From assembly GCA_023406985.1 (NCBI GenBank), contig JAEXTK010000188.1, forward strand, positions 1 through 5,826: DNA of 5,826 nt, in the 5' to 3' direction. The number at the start of each line of letters is the position of its first letter. Position 1 is the first letter of the stretch. The notes beneath the pieces are model-generated. The model saw nothing but the letters and a program-made list of their open reading frames with translations, ran no database searches and was not told the DNA's origin. Shown here piece by piece: positions 5,283-5,826 of the stretch. This stretch comes from Spirochaetota bacterium. GTDB taxonomy: Bacteria > Spirochaetota > Spirochaetia > Treponematales > Breznakiellaceae. Made by a program: the position numbers and the translations under genes.

Positions 5283-5826
5283 ATGCGAAACGGCGAATCG
5301 AAGGGCGCTGAGCTCCGCGAGGTGCTGAAGAACGCCCGGGAGCGCCTCGCGGACGGTACCTTGCCCCTCGCGGTGCCGCTCGCCCAGGCGCGGCCCCGGC
5401 CCCCCGACTGCGGACATTTCCACGTGCACGGCGAGCTCTTCTACCAGCTTTCGGGGCGGACGGTCTTCACCTTCCCGACCGCGGAGCTGACGCTCATGCC
5501 GGGAGAGCTCCTGCTCGTCCCCGCCCTCGTGACGCACGCCGAGCGGGCGGAATCCGGAAGCGGCGCTCCGTTCCGCAACCTCGTGGCCTACGCGGGCAAC
5601 GGCGTCTTCTCCATGCACCTCGCGCGCGCCGATTCGGCCAAGCGGCCGGTGATCGACTACATCGAGCGGCCCGCCTCGCCGCGGGTCAGGGCGGCCTCCC
5701 TCTACCTCCAAGACGCCGCGGCCGCCGCGGAACGGGCCGCGCCGCAGGCGGTCCGCTTCGGGAAGGCGGCCTTCGTCTTCCGCTCGCGCGCCGCGGCCGC
5801 GGCCGCCGACGGGGCCTGCCCGGAGC
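5283..5826 (+). CDS. Cupin-domain protein, probable AraC-family regulator (3' partial)
   Basis: The frame runs open from this ATG to the window end (181 codons seen). Residues 28-90 form a cupin sensor core: His47 and His49 with Glu51 in GHFHVHGELFYQLSG, then TLMPGELLLVPALVTHAER, with His85 as the second-motif histidine. This is the pattern of sugar-sensing N-terminal domains of AraC-type transcription factors. The helix-turn-helix half would follow beyond the window. A stop codon directly before the ATG (5280-5282) rules out a longer form. No well-placed Shine-Dalgarno exists; AAGGA at 5263-5267 is 15 nt away. GTG at codon 14 is a possible later start. It is divergent from thuA, the usual arrangement for a regulator of the adjacent operon. 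A stand-alone cupin enzyme or binding protein cannot be excluded. Confidence 0.72.
   Translation, partial: MRNGESKGAELREVLKNARERLADGTLPLAVPLAQARPRPPDCGHFHVHGELFYQLSGRTVFTFPTAELTLMPGELLLVPALVTHAERAESGSGAPFRNLVAYAGNGVFSMHLARADSAKRPVIDYIERPASPRVRAASLYLQDAAAAAERAAPQAVRFGKAAFVFRSRAAAAAADGACPE

Noticed and set aside
5187..5711. N-terminal extension of the ThuA frame by about 175 codons
   Set aside because: The extension is antisense to a good cupin domain, has no ThuA similarity, and the internal ATG at 5186 has a well-placed ribosome binding site at the conserved protein start.

Overview
The window is very GC-rich chromosomal DNA carrying five protein genes and no RNA gene, CRISPR array or insertion sequence. 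The best guess for the source is a high-GC spirochaete. Two things point that way: the first gene has the layout I associate with spirochaetal transglutaminase-like/TPR proteins, and the chemoreceptor tip reads EAAHAGEAGKGFAVVSDEIRKLAE, a variant frequent in spirochaetes. This is recall of family patterns, not a search, so the assignment is moderate.

Layout, left to right. (1) A 5'-truncated plus-strand gene for a transglutaminase-like protein with TPR-type helical repeats and two short 18-bp tandem repeats in its linkers. (2) A 96-bp, locally AT-richer intergenic region with two inverted repeats and an extended -10 promoter. (3) A plus-strand methyl-accepting chemotaxis protein, whose last 17 bp overlap tail-to-tail with (4) a minus-strand Gfo/Idh/MocA-type NAD(P)-dependent oxidoreductase. 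(5) Upstream of that on the minus strand lies a ThuA-family gene, joined to the oxidoreductase by an ATGA stop/start overlap, so the two form an operon read right to left. (6) A 96-bp divergent intergenic region with a thuA promoter candidate and a long inverted repeat. (7) A plus-strand cupin-domain gene cut by the window end, most likely the start of an AraC-type sugar-responsive regulator.

Functional reading. ThuA plus a Gfo/Idh/MocA dehydrogenase is the same pairing as rhizobial ThuA/ThuB, which act in oxidative (3-keto) metabolism of trehalose and related disaccharides. With a divergent cupin regulator, the right half looks like a small regulated carbohydrate catabolic unit of unknown substrate. 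The chemoreceptor next door has its own promoter and possible operators. A link between taxis and this pathway is only a hypothesis. No wholly new system is evident. The most interesting signals are in the two intergenic regions and at the thuA/oxidoreductase junction, where a small hairpin covers the ribosome binding site.
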